Of a stretch of DNA of 64,000 nt, positions 35,331 to 46,060 are shown piece after piece. Below the pieces are notes generated by a model. The model had not been told where the DNA came from. It was given only the letters and a program-made list of their open reading frames with translations, and did no database searches. Positions within the stretch are counted from its first letter, which is position 1; every line of letters starts with the position of its first letter. The translations under genes were made by a program, and so were the position numbers. Source of the stretch: Takakia lepidozioides (Eukaryota > Streptophyta > Takakiopsida > Takakiales > Takakiaceae); NCBI GenBank assembly GCA_030704615.1, contig CM060732.1:47783053-47847052 (forward strand), given 5' to 3'.

Positions 35331-36594
35331 TATACAGAACACCTTCATCCACAAAGTAAATATTATGAAAGCTCCCAGAGTTGATGTGGGCAAGCTTATG
35401 GAGATAGAACTCGCTTCCCTCCTCTAATTTAAGTGCTGGATAAGTTTCAGTTTAGTGTCGACGTTCACTGCATACATTGGCTGTTTTCTTGGCTGGTATC
35501 TTGTTGCTTGGCTGCTTTCATGGGGATCACATACAGTGAGGAGGTGGGATCAAAGATAGAGCGACATGTTGGTGAGTTGGAAGAGCTTGAAGGGGAGCAT
35601 GTTGAGGTACGGTTAAATTGCCCGTGTGTAGTGGAAGGGGAGGAGTACGAGCGTAAGTTCTGCTGCAATAATTTTTGTTTTCCAGCCTACATGTTCTTGT
35701 TGGAAATTAATTGAAGTGCTTTCAATGTTGCTGCAATACCATAATAAAGTGGAGGCTGCTGAATGCAATTGGCCTTGCTTGGTGCGGACAGAATCCATTG
35801 CAATGTGGAGATGGCTGATTATAGCATTTCCAGAGGATGGTGTGGATGGCCTTGCGTGGTGCATGCAGAGTCCGTGGCAATGTGGACATGGCTGAATGGG
35901 CAAAGGAGGCAAGTGGCAAAGAAACCACGTCACTGGTACATAGTTGTGTGCGACATACTACAAGAAACTGTACTATATGTCATTCCAGAGACTGTCATTG
36001 TTGGTCCATGTGTTTTACAACAATGCTATCAATATAAAACTTCTGGTTCGCATTGGAAGCTCAATCCCTGTAAGTTCATTGTGTGTGAAGCTCAAACTTG
36101 TGATTTGAAGGATCTTGTAGCCAAGTTCACTCAACCGGAAAGGAAATTTTTTGAAAGCTCCCAAATTTGATGTGGGCAAGCTTATGGAGGTAAGACTTAT
36201 CTTCCCTCCTCTAATGTAAGTGTTGGATAAGTTTCATTTAGTGTCGACCTTCACTGCATATATTGGCTCTTTTCTTGGCTGGTTTCATATTTTCTTGGCT
36301 GGTATGCTGTTGGTTGGCTTCTATTCATAGAACATTCATATCTAAATTTTCTTTATGCAACAACAATCTGCTTACCTATAGTTGATACCGATAGGCCCCC
36401 AACAAGATCTGTGTCAGAGATCCCTTCTGCCGCCCCATTAAGCAGTGGGAGCCTTGCCGGTAGGGTCGGCGGGACGGCCATACCAGCAACGTCTCAATTG
36501 GGCGCGTTGTCAAATCCCCACCCCCACTGCTCCCTTTTCCCCAATGAGCCTTGTATTGTAGAATAAAGAATTAAGAATCCAAGGCTTGGCAAGA
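35331..36594. repeat. Direct duplication of about 150 bp around unassigned sequence
   Basis: Segment 35369-35520 (GAAAGCTCCCAGAGTTGATG..., containing TGTGGGCAAGCTTATGGAG) recurs at 36153-36325 with about 85-90 percent identity by eye. The second copy has GAG then GTAAGAC, like a splice donor. The 640 bases between hold a 136-codon plus-strand frame (35763-36170, ending KDLVAKFTQPERKFFESS) that I cannot assign. This may be a duplicated exon of a decayed gene. Confidence 0.5.
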
Positions 36595-36845
36595 AGCAGA
36601 TGGTAGCGAGAAGGCTAGGTAATGCCCATCATAACGATGGGGTCTGAGGTTCAACCCGTGGCAGTAAAACTACATTGAATGATTGGTTGCATATGTAGCT
36701 AAAGGTCTGATTGCAGTGGAGGGTTACGCTGTAATCAGCCAGCTGTCAACTCCTTGGGTAAGCGTAATCTTCTTCCATATTTATGATGCTTTGACTGCAC
36801 ATTTGGATGACCGACTATAGCCGGTCCAATATTCTGAAAAAAAGG
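36595..36845 (+). repeat. Second tRNA-headed SINE-like repeat
   Basis: An A-box-like TAGCGAGAAGG (about 36604) and a B-box GGTTCAACCC (about 36650) lie at the expected spacing. The body contains GGGTTACGCTGTAATC and CCTTGGGTAAGCG, a tail pattern like that of Au-type plant SINEs as I recall them. It ends in an A-rich stretch near 36845. Confidence 0.55.
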
Positions 36846-36974
36846 TATATGGGAAAATCAGATATGTGTAAATCACATCCATTGTACCAAGATACCTTTT
36901 TTGATGAGGCTACTTATAGAGTTGAGTCAAAATGAATATATGTGTCACTTGATTATGTTTGTTCCTTGCATATA

Positions 36975-37795
36975 CCGTAGGTTCATAGCAGATTAGGCAC
37001 AATTTTTTATTTATTTATAAACTGCCTAAGCAAATCTGTGATTTTTCAAGATTTATGCCTAAAAGGTTGGAAAAATAATATGAAAGTGCCTAATTCAGTA
37101 AAATTGTCTAAGAAAATCCTACTCTATATAATTTCTATTGAAAACAAAAAATAAATACCTCCATAAATGTTCAAAAAGTGTAGGCCAACTCCCTAGGTCC
37201 ATAGAACCTCCAAAGGACCTTCCCATGATAAGTACTAAGGTACGCAATTATTACTGCAGATTAAGGTGTGGGTATCATGTTATCACCGCCTTTTGTAGTT
37301 GGATCTCTCTCTCACTCTCAAATGTCACTGCTTAATTCCATCTCCTAGGCCAACCACTTGTCGGAGTCGTTCCAACGACAGAGCAAAAAATTGATGCACA
37401 ATTTGAGCCCATTACCTTGTGATCTCGTGGTGAGTGTGTTTGGGCGAGGATTTAGCCTGCGGGCTAAAAGTTGCACCTGACCTAAGCTTGGCCCAGGCTG
37501 GGTTCCTCCATTGTTAGCCATCTCCACATTTGCGCCCGCATTGTGTAGTGGGCTCTCAGACACCATCTCCGTTAGAAAAGACTTTTTTAGGGTTTGTCTT
37601 GGGAAGAAGAGAGAGGGTACGTGAGACCTTTGGGGATGGAAGGAGAAGTTCCAAGTGATGAAAGGTGCCTAACACCAAATGTTATGGATGAAAAGTGTCT
37701 AATTTACATAAATCCCTTTGTAAGTGCCTAAAAAGAATATTCTAAATTTAATAATTATTAGGCACTAGGGTGCCTAATCTGCTATGAACCTACGG
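36975..37795. mobile_element. 0.82-kb terminal-inverted-repeat element (MITE-like)
   Basis: The ends CCGTAGGTTCATAGCAGATT (36975) and their exact inverse (ending 37795) extend for about 25 bases. TA flanks both sides (36973-36974 and 37796-37797). Interior sequence repeats GTGCCTAA in both orientations. No transposase frame is present. Confidence 0.75.
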
Positions 37796-37797
37796 TA

Positions 37798-38926
37798 ACC
37801 CTTACCTGCCTTTAGATAGCGTTTTCCTTTATCAAAATTGGGCATGAGTTTGCCAAACTGGGCATGAGTTTTGCAGCCGATGCACTCTCATACCCGTGCA
37901 GTGATCTCGCAGCTTGCTGCTTGCATGTCGCTAGGCGTCACGGGGCGTGCAGCTCGGCAAAACCCAAACTGCGTATGAAACTAGTTTGACCACCAGTTTT
38001 GGTGCTCAAACTAGTTTCATCCCATGTTTTTTTCTTTTGTTTGAGTTTGGTCCCCAGTTTCTTAACTCGTCTCCACTTTTGGCCAAACCGGGGGTACTCG
38101 TCCCCAGTTTTTGGCACTTTACAGGTAACTTTATTGGTGAAGATTATAATGTTTTAGTGTGAGGGATTTTTTTCTCAAGTTTTTGAAAATAATTTTTTTT
38201 GCGTTCAACCAGAGAAATGGAGTGACGTGTTGATTTTTGTTGCCTATGAAAGTAACATATACACATTTCTAAACTTGTTACAAGGGTTTCCAAATTTTTT
38301 GAAGCGATCTCAATGGTCCAAAAACAAATTTAAAAAAATAAAATCTTAACAAATAACAGGCTTTTTTCACACATGCCGTGACCCGTTTTTCGGGTCACAT
38401 AGGCAATTAAGGGGTAATTTTATAATTATTATCATTTCTTCAATCGAGGTGAGCAATACAAAATAATTAATTTTTTAAGTTTCACATTTTTCTTTTGTAA
38501 GTGTTATATGTCATTTTTTAAGACACTTTATTCTATAAGCCTATAGACATGGGTGGATACACATATGTCATTTTAGAAATGAGAAACGCCTCACAAATCA
38601 GGCTCCTTCATTATAGTTAGAGGAGAAAAGAGGACCAAACACGAGCTCAAGGGACGCTGCCCAAAAGAAGGGGACGAAGATGTAGGAATTGAATCCAGAA
38701 TCACCTGGGTGGCATTTAATGCTCTATCCAAGTATCAATTGATTATCTGTCCCCTGTTCTCTTTTTTCTTTTTTTTAACTGATTATATATTATTGTTCGT
38801 TGATTCCCTTTTTTTTTCTTTTTTTTTTTATGCTCAAACTGTTCCAATATTGTGTCATGTGAGTGATGGTATGGTTTTATACAATCTTTGCAAATGCCAA
38901 ATAACAAGAACAAGACGATTCTTCAA

Positions 38927-38965
<39 letters not shown>

Positions 38966-39475
38966 CAGCCATAGCCATAACCAGGAGTCATTTCACCTTG
39001 CGGCTACTCTCTTCAATCACAAGGAATATATATCACATGAAATTTTAATTCAATTCAGAAAACCCTTGTATTATATACTAAATTTAAAATTTTGTCATAT
39101 TTGGACAAATGCCACACACAAAAACCAAGATTGCATTATATCTGGGACTATTTAATCATATATAAATTTTTTTTTAAAACACAACTACCTAGTCACTTCT
39201 ACTATTTCATCGTTCATTTCTTGAATTAATATAATATTGTGTTCTTGTACTTATAAATGTGGATCGGATCCTTTCTTTATAGGACAAGTTGAGTGATCAA
39301 TAATTATTTGGAATATTTTGACTGAACTAACAACAACATGTAATAAAACATGGAATTGTTTTTAGTATATCTGACTTTGTAAATATATTTTGGACATATG
39401 ACTTGACATTGTCCATTAGGATATTTGTCGATTATATGTGGTGGCCTTTGGGATTATCAACCTTACCCACCATTA
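37798..39475. other. Intergenic, no gene recognised
   Basis: 1.7 kb of AT-rich sequence. It contains a GA dinucleotide microsatellite of about 16 units at 38929-38961. No coding family was recognised. Confidence 0.35.
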
Positions 39476-39844
39476 GGGTAAAACACCCTATGACCGTTAT
39501 AGTTCCTATGACCGTTCACCTCATAATTGCTTGGGTCAGGCCTACATGAGCGACCATGGCTGGGCCCAAGACTGCTCATTTTTGCCACTTGGCAAACAGT
39601 TGTTTGATAGAACCCCCAAGAAATATGAGTGGTCATAGGGCTCAAACTTCACACAAGCATTCGGATTGGTTCAACTTTGAAACCCCATAACTTTGTGTGG
39701 ATTTCATGAAATCATGCACTTCCAAATGTGTTGGGATGCCCCAGATGTGGGGCATCTTATCAATTTATCCGGGGTAAAAACGACAAAAATTCACCGTTAG
39801 ATCTTCCGCCATCTTTAGATGAACGGTCATAGGGTGTTCTACCC
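39476..39844. mobile_element. 0.37-kb terminal-inverted-repeat element (MITE-like)
   Basis: The left end GGGTAAAACACCCTATGACC and the right end (39822-39844) are inverted copies over 23 bases with one mismatch. The inside has no coding frame. No clear target duplication could be read at the edges. Confidence 0.55.
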
Positions 39845-40119
39845 CACACCCCATTGCATCATCATATAAACGAAATAAAGGCCAACCCAAGCGACTGAGT
39901 GAGTCCCACACTGACGATAGCTATGTTCTTTGAGACTATCAAATGCTACTAATAAAACAAACAAATCGAATCGAGGATGTCATTTTTTAATTTATTTATT
40001 CGATATATGTAATATACCTTTACTTTGGCTATAATATCAAACCACATATAAAATCTGAGCTGCACTCCATATAAGAGAACCGACTAACAAGTGGACCAGC
40101 TAGCTTCAATAGAGATCAC

Positions 40120-40613
40120 ATGCTTGAGCATAAGGAAAACTCCACAATTGTCTTGCACCAAAGAAAGAGAAATATGGGTGGTTTAGGTATGCACACATAT
40201 GTACGTCAAATCTTGTTAGTGGTATTGACATTATCGGCACTTGTAGCCTTTGTAAAAGCGTATCCAATCCCTCCGACCCTTGAAGCCACCAACTCGTTGT
40301 ATATGGTCAATCTCTCCAAAGCACCAATCTCGAATATCTTTTGACAATGCAGGATGACTGCAATGTGGTGTTGTACAAGGGCGACACTCTGGTATGGAGT
40401 ACGCAGACCAAGGGAGTACAAGGTTCACATTGCTACCTTCACCTAAATCCAAATTCCCACATGGTGATTATAGATACAACGACCAACTCGCTCGTATGGG
40501 ACAATCGCCTGTCGGACTCGAGGAATGATTGCACATTGATAATGCAAGATGATGGAAGGGCTGTTATTTATGCCTATGATGCTAATGGTGATTATCCGGT
40601 ATGGGCCACATGA
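40120..40613 (+). pseudogene. GNA-type mannose-binding lectin, frameshifted
   Basis: Bulb-type lectins bind mannose through QDxNxVxY sites. The first frame gives a hydrophobic signal peptide (RQILLVVLTLSALVAFVKA, from Met at 40174 or 40189) and the mature start AYPIPPTLEATNSLY. The domain continues in another frame: GQSLQST, then MQDDCNVVLYKG (first site), LVWST, a middle repeat LNPNSHMVII...LVWD, and MQDDGRAVIYAYD (third site, Asn replaced by Arg/Gly context). The two frames are offset at about 40300-40305, in TTGTATATGG, as if two bases were gained or one lost. Without this the product would be a secreted single-domain lectin of about 145 residues. Either a pseudogene or a sequencing error. 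Confidence 0.75.
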
Positions 40614-40869
40614 ATTAGTTTCTACTACTTTTTGTATTAGCATTCAAATTTAAACTTATACTGTGCTAAACGTTAATATATTCAATTTGAGGAGAAGATA
40701 ACCTCTTTCATAGTAACCTTGTCATGAAGTGCCGAGCACAGGGCTCAAGGATATATCTTTTTAACCAGTTTTTTTTTTTTAAAAATTAATAGGAACAGGG
40801 GGAGGTATCCCTGTTTACTTTATTATAAAATGTTTTGTTTCAGCGAAAAACCACCTTACAAATTATTCC

Positions 40870-41055
40870 GAATTATTTGGGGAAAAAAATTAAAACCCTT
40901 TTTACGCCATGAGGCACACACACCGTACTCAGTGAATAAAGATCTTGACTACTGAAAACAGGTTTTTCCCTCCCTAAAGAGGGTTGACCTCCAGTTCTTC
41001 CCGAACTATCTGAAAACCCGAACTTGCAAATGACATTCTTTGTTTGGACCATGAT
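40870..41055 (-). pseudogene. LINE fragment, continuation beyond E2
   Basis: On the minus strand the LINE that breaks off at 46061 appears to resume here: ATCATGGTCC occurs at both borders (plus coordinates 46061-46070 and 41046-41055), and the sequence continues with CAAACAAAGAATGTC. The open frame is short and not diagnostic, so the continuation rests on the shared border sequence. Confidence 0.4.
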
Positions 41056-41090
41056 CCAAGAAGTGAAGCGGTAATCAAGGCACAAACGCC

Positions 41091-41400
41091 TGCTCAGTCA
41101 ATGACAAGGCCTCATCCTGCCCCATCATCTCATCCTTGAGGACTTCCTCAACCCGAGAAAAATCCCCAACCTCATCCATCACCGCCGCCCTGGCTGCCAA
41201 CTCCATCTGAACCTCGAGCACCTCCCACGTGTGCCATGGATACCTGCACCCCGTGGTCCTCACATGCTCGCCCCCACTCACTGCCTGTACCGTCTCGATA
41301 GGTAGAGAGACCATCGAGGGAAGTATACTCCGCACTCTGCGTTGCTCAGCCATAGCCAAATGATAATCCAGGTCAAGCAATTGAGATCCATTGTTTGCCC
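41091..41400 (-). pseudogene. E2 linker after methyltransferase
   Basis: Follows motif X in another frame. It contains HLAMAEQRRVRS, ETVQAVSGGEHVRT, GCRYPWHTWEVLEVQ and an acidic end, EEVLKDEMMGQDEAL. E3 carries the same linker near 59600-59850 and part of it is in E1 (7930-8322). No domain is recognised. It ends at the truncation point of E2. Confidence 0.55.
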
Positions 41401-42325
41401 CAACACCTGACGACGTGATACCTCAGAAAGAGACGGCACCGCCGTGGTACCAGTGGTAAAACCCATTGCCCGCTCACGCTCGTCAGCATTAGGCTCCACT
41501 AACTGCTGCAACTGAGCATCCCACAGGAGGCCAGGTCCACTATCCCGGAAAGCATGCGATCCTGGGAAGCTGAGCAGTGTAGGTAATGCTGCTCGTGGTT
41601 GACCCCTTGTTGACCACTGCCAAAGGCGAACGGTCATCGTGTCTCACACGCTGAGACTGCCTCCCTGTGTCCAAAATGCTATCCACTGTGAGGTGTGCTG
41701 GCCGCTGCACCCCATCAAATGCACGCTTGAGCAGTGCGGGTGGCATCAAGTTAGTCCACCATAGCCGTGGACGATGAGCTCGTGACCCCACTGTAGCTGC
41801 ATCTAGCAACACTGCTGACCCAAGCCACGACCGGACTTGATGCACACTGGCCATCACCCTGGCCCAAGAATCGTCCATCAGTGACACATTCTCCAAGATG
41901 TATGCTGGAGATACAGCTTGATGAAATTGCAAGTGGCGCAAAATCCGCACCATCTCCCAAAACAGACCCGACCTCGAGTCTCGCAATCCATTGCCATGCC
42001 CGGCTGATGAATGCCCTTGGCAGGGCCAACCTGCCACTACTAGATCAATGGAGCCAACCTGCTCCAAATTCTGCGCCCCCAGCAACAAAATGTCTGCTGG
42101 CAATGCCTGCTGATATCCACGAACTGCAGACACTGGCAACAACTCAGGGTACTGTTGCACCAACTGAGCAACATGGCGAAGTGAAACATGTCGTGCAATC
42201 TCATCCCTCTCCACATACAGGTAACGCCGAACTCGTACACCTGCCTGTAACACAGCAGCCAATCCGGTGCTGATCCCGCCAAACAAGTCCAGAAGACAAA
42301 TGTCTTCATCCGGATACTGCCACAC
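41400..42325 (-). pseudogene. E2 C5-cytosine DNA methyltransferase
   Basis: The best-preserved methyltransferase in the window. One frame of 261 codons (42325-41540) covers motif I (CLLDLFGGISTGLAAVLQAG), RYLYVERDE, IDLVVAGWPCQGHS with catalytic Cys at 42020-42022, LFWEMVRILRHL, AYILENV (motif VI) and GSRAHRPRLWWTNL (motif VIII). A frameshift near 41600 moves the end (VEPNADERERAMGF, then RRQVLGQTMDLNCL, motifs IX-X) to another frame. Position and order are those of an unpermuted cytosine methyltransferase with a short recognition region. ENVSLMDDSWAR here versus ENVPLMGDSRAR in E3 shows three changes near the active site, all C-to-T or G-to-A. Confidence 0.88.
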
Positions 42326-42329
42326 AATT

Positions 42330-43340
42330 GGCTAGGAGCACCACTACCCCGTGGTGTCTTCTTAGCAAATCCCACCATGACCACTCGTTCCTCCACCATG
42401 TTGAGCTCTATCCACTCTGCCAGCAAAAACACATTTTGCTAAGGTGGGTTGGGCCGCTTATAGGAGAGTTGCATCCCGCACCCTTCTCCTCAGCTCCTTG
42501 TCCAATATCCCATACCGGAATTGGACTGCCTGAGCTTCCGTAACCCCTTGGGTTACATTTATCAAGCGCCTCATGCGAGTGAAAGCCTCCCTCAAGCTCT
42601 CAGTCGGCTTCCGTTGGAACTCTTGCAAGCTCCGCAACTTCTCTGTCCTCATCCCTTGGTAGTTCCCTCTTAACTCTTCGAAGAACTCCACAACAGGGTT
42701 GAAGGTAGACACCGCCACTGGTGTTGGTGCAGCAGTAGCTTGGGTGGACGTCGTAGCTACGGTATCACCAGTCCCACTAGTCCCACTGCTGCTTGTTGAA
42801 GCTGTCGGTGCAGCGGCAGCTAAAGCCACTGCCCTCGTGGCTCTAGTGCCCCTAGTGATGGAGACATAGTCGGGTGACCAGTACATCCTCCACTCCTCGA
42901 TCTCAACCTCATGCCCCCGCCTGAACTCATGGTAATCATCCATAGGCGGCCCCTCAAGGTGCTGAAACAGCCCCTTCCATGCCATGAAAGGCGTAAATAG
43001 TTGTGGATTGCGTATTTGCTGCAAATCACACCAACTATCAAACTCTTGGATAAAATCATCCAACTCGATGGTGCCCACTGCCCCAGAGTACCTTCATAGC
43101 CCCTTGGTAGCTCCACAGATCTCCTCCATTGTGTCCCACAACAATGGCAAGGAAACAACTTGCACCGCCGGTGTGAGTCCTCCTGATTCACAATCCGAAT
43201 CAGAACCTTCCGTAGAAGACACGGGAGGTGAAAGTGGCCTAAACCACACACCTCATCTCGTGTACCCACTAGTATCGTTAGTGCTCGAACCGGCACTGTC
43301 CCCAGCAACTAGTGGCACCTCCGTGTTGACAAACTGTCAC
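42330..43340 (-). pseudogene. E2 gag
   Basis: Same gag as in E1 and E3: LLWDTMEEICGA, ELDDFIQEFDSWCDLQQ, FMAWKGLFQHLEGPP, EFFEELRGNYQG, LRSLQEFQRKPTESLREA and FRYGILDKELRRRVRDAT. It is split over at least three frames (breaks near 43080-43100, 42460 and 42430). It ends abruptly near GAPSQ where methyltransferase sequence begins, so about 1.8 kb present in E3 (zinc knuckles, protease) is missing. Confidence 0.8.
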
Positions 43341-45717
43341 TCAACCGGTCATGAACATGTCCCTAACCCCCCTTCCACAAGGTAACTGGGTAGAGAACCT
43401 GTTGCGGCTTATGGTTTGGAATACTAGGTTCCTAACATAGCCTACACCTGCACCTGCATCCACCGCAAGCACTCCTATGGTTGGCTGGTCATCACCTCCA
43501 ACCTCACCACAGGAGAAACAATGATGGTCTGACTGGTCATCACCCCAGCCTCACCATCGACAGCATGCTCTAGGACTGGCCGGTGATCAAATCCGGACCA
43601 ATCACCTATAAAAACAAACGCCCACACAAAACTAACATGGTGCACAGTCAAGCATGCAGGTATGGAGGGGATCCAAACACAAGAAATCAGAATGACAACT
43701 CCCCCATACCAAAAACAACTCCACGGTGTTGCTCCTGCAAGGATACCCCAGCCCAAACCCGGACTGACTCTTGCCTCCACCTACGGAAAGGTCTTGGCCT
43801 AATGAGAGGGTGGAAAACTACGAGGAAGAGAAGCTAAAGCAATGCCTAACCCCAGCATGCCCTCATCCCAACTCTTTTTCTCCTCTCTTCCCTCACTTGC
43901 ATGACCATGGAAATTTCATGAAGATACTCCTCAAACTGCCCTCCACGAGCTTCAAAATTCGGCCTTCAAGACATGCCTGTCCTTAGGCAGTCCACCAGTG
44001 CCTCCACGAGTCAGCACAGGCCCAGGGCAGTGACAGGCTGTGGCCTGTGTGGGGCTGTGACGGCTGTGACCAGTGATCTGTGTACACATGTCACAGGGTC
44101 ACAGCCCCATGGGCCACAGCCTGTCACAACCCCCAAGGCCACAGGCACAGCCTGTCACAGCCCTACACAGGTCACAGGGGTCACGGCCCCAAAGGCCACA
44201 GCCTGTCACAGCCTGTCACAGCCTGTCACAGCCTGTCACAGCCCGTCACAGCCCTACACAGGTCAGAGGGCACAGCCCAAAGCCACAAAGTCATAGCCTA
44301 TCACAATCCATCACAGCCCTACACAGGTCACAGGGGCATAGCCTATCACAGCCCTACACAGGTCACAAGGGTCACAGCCCCAAAGACCACAGCCCGACAG
44401 GCCACAGGACTTAGCCTGTCACAGCCCCTCACAGCGTGTCACAGCTCGCCACAGCCTGTCACAGCCCCTCATAGCCCATCACAGCCCCACAGGCCACAGG
44501 GCACAGCCCCTCACAGCCCCTCACAGCCCCAGAGGCCACATGGCACAACCTGTCACTTCAAGAGCCATGCTCAATCTAGGCTTGAGGTTGAAACCCCAAC
44601 TCAGAACACGCTCTACAAGTGTCGGACTGTCACATAACAGCAGATCAGCCCCTTACCTTCTCTTCTAGTTCTCTAAAGCTTGAAAACAAAAAGCCCAATG
44701 GACTGAAGGCATGCTCCACACATGCCCACTCTCACCACAAGAGAATCAGCCCCTTTGCTTTCTTTCTTGCACCCACCAACCTGAAAATACAAGCTTCAGC
44801 GGGCTAGAAGCATGCTCCACACATGCCCTACAGGGAAACCAGCCCCTTCCTTCCTTTCTTGCACTCCCAAACTTGAAAGTACAAGCCTTCAACAGGCCGA
44901 AAGCATGCTCCATACATGCATTGCCCTCACATAAGGGAAGTCAGCCCTTCCCTCTTCCTTGCTTGCCCTCCAAGCTTGAAGATGGAAGCTTCAATGAGCT
45001 GAATACATGCTCCACACATGCAACCTCTTCACACAAAAGGTATCAGCCCCTATCTTGGCTCCTTGGCTCATTGATGCTCTCTAAGACAAGACTAAGCACT
45101 CCACAGCCTTTGCCAAGCTTCTGAAACCCTAAGGCTTACATTTCCAGCCACAAGACACTCCTCTTGTGGTGCAAGAGCTCTTCTTCCAAGCTCTGAAACC
45201 CTAGGTGTACATTCCATTGTCTTGCCGCACCTCTTAGCTCCTGTTCCAGCCCTGCTCTTGCCATGACGAGCCCTCTCAATGCTGAAGCTCGAGATTGAAA
45301 CCCAATCTCAATGTACTCCACAAAGTGCACTGATTTGCCCCAAGCCAAATCAGCCCTTTCGCTTGGTCTTGCAATCCTTCACACAATGAAAGCTCGCATT
45401 CCCAAGGCTAGTTCTCAGATTTGCCCCCAAAGCCACTATAACCTGCTCTTGACTGGTCTTCTTCCCAATCATGCTTGCTCATGCATGAACACAATCTGAA
45501 ACCATCAAGGTGCTCTGGAATTACCTGCAGCATAGTGCTTTCATCTCTGAAGCTGAAGATCGAATGCCAAGGTCTACCACCTCGTAACCCACATCACCTC
45601 CGCTTCTAACAACCAAGAGCTCCACGGTGCTCCTTGCATAACAACCTGGTTTCTCTCATTCTCAAGCAAAAACCACAACTGCTACAACTAACTCGTATCT
45701 GGCACTCACAGATACGA
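43341..45717 (-). repeat. E2 leader with GGCTGTGACA minisatellite
   Basis: Between the primer site and gag. The part 44000-44560 is built of a 10-base unit, GGCTGTGACA on the element strand (CTGTCACAGC on plus), in tens of perfect and variant copies with longer spacers. Part 44640-45130 repeats a longer module around CATGCTCCACACATGC. The gag-proximal 500 bases are conserved with E1 and E3. No protein is expected from this leader despite open frames across the array. Confidence 0.8.
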
Positions 45718-46060
45718 GCTCATCTTTCTCGAGTGATAAAGAAGAAGAATACAAGCACAAGCTCATGCGAGCTCACGAAGCTGAAGCATAAACTCATGCA
45801 TATATAACCTCATCACTCAAATAGAAGTCAAGCCAAGTGCACCCCACGCCATGGGGAATCCACACTACGGTGCCATAGCTAGGCGCGGTGAGGCTCAACT
45901 CGAGAAAGATGAGCCTCCCGCGTTTGCTATGAAGATAACCACTCTAGGGCCTAAATCTGCCTTGACCCCTAGATTGACACTTGGGCCAATCCCAAATGTC
46001 AATATGTAAAAGCTAGCTATTTCCTAGCTAGTTTCACACTAGTGGTAAAATAACTTGACA
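45718..46060 (-). repeat. E2 A1 repeat and putative primer site
   Basis: A1 is 45735-46060 (TGTCAAG...TTTATC on the element strand). Next to it lies ACTCGAGAAAGATGAGC (plus 45718-45734). Its exact complement sits within A1 at 45898-45914. A hairpin of 10-base arms, CTCGTATCTG and CAGATACGAG, follows the primer site (about 45689-45717). Both features recur in E3. Confidence 0.85.

Larger units (their letters stand above)
41091..46060 (-). mobile_element. E2: deleted methyltransferase-bearing gypsy element, inserted in a LINE
   Basis: A minus-strand relative of E3. It keeps A1, the primer-site region, the leader with its tandem array, gag, and methyltransferase plus linker. It lacks zinc knuckles and protease: gag is joined straight to the methyltransferase near 42330. 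It also lacks everything after the linker (reverse transcriptase, RNase H, integrase, PHD, B1-A2-B2). The left edge breaks near 41090, after SLTEQ, followed by about 35 bases of unassigned filler. Its 5' end TGTCAAG abuts LINE sequence at 46060/46061 with no B copy outside, which fixes the start of the element. Confidence 0.88.

Noticed and set aside
35763-36170. BAH-domain protein
   Set aside because: Only a vague likeness in ETVIVGPCVLQQCYQYKTS; no conserved BAH core can be traced.
43990-44560. CRISPR array for the regular short repeats in the E2 leader (and E3)
   Set aside because: Units are directly adjacent 10-mers without unique spacers, inside a plant retroelement leader: a minisatellite.
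44080-44637. Open frames of 107-185 codons across the minisatellite as a real protein
   Set aside because: They are open in several frames because the unit lacks stops; composition is pure repeat (His, Ser, Gln, Pro).
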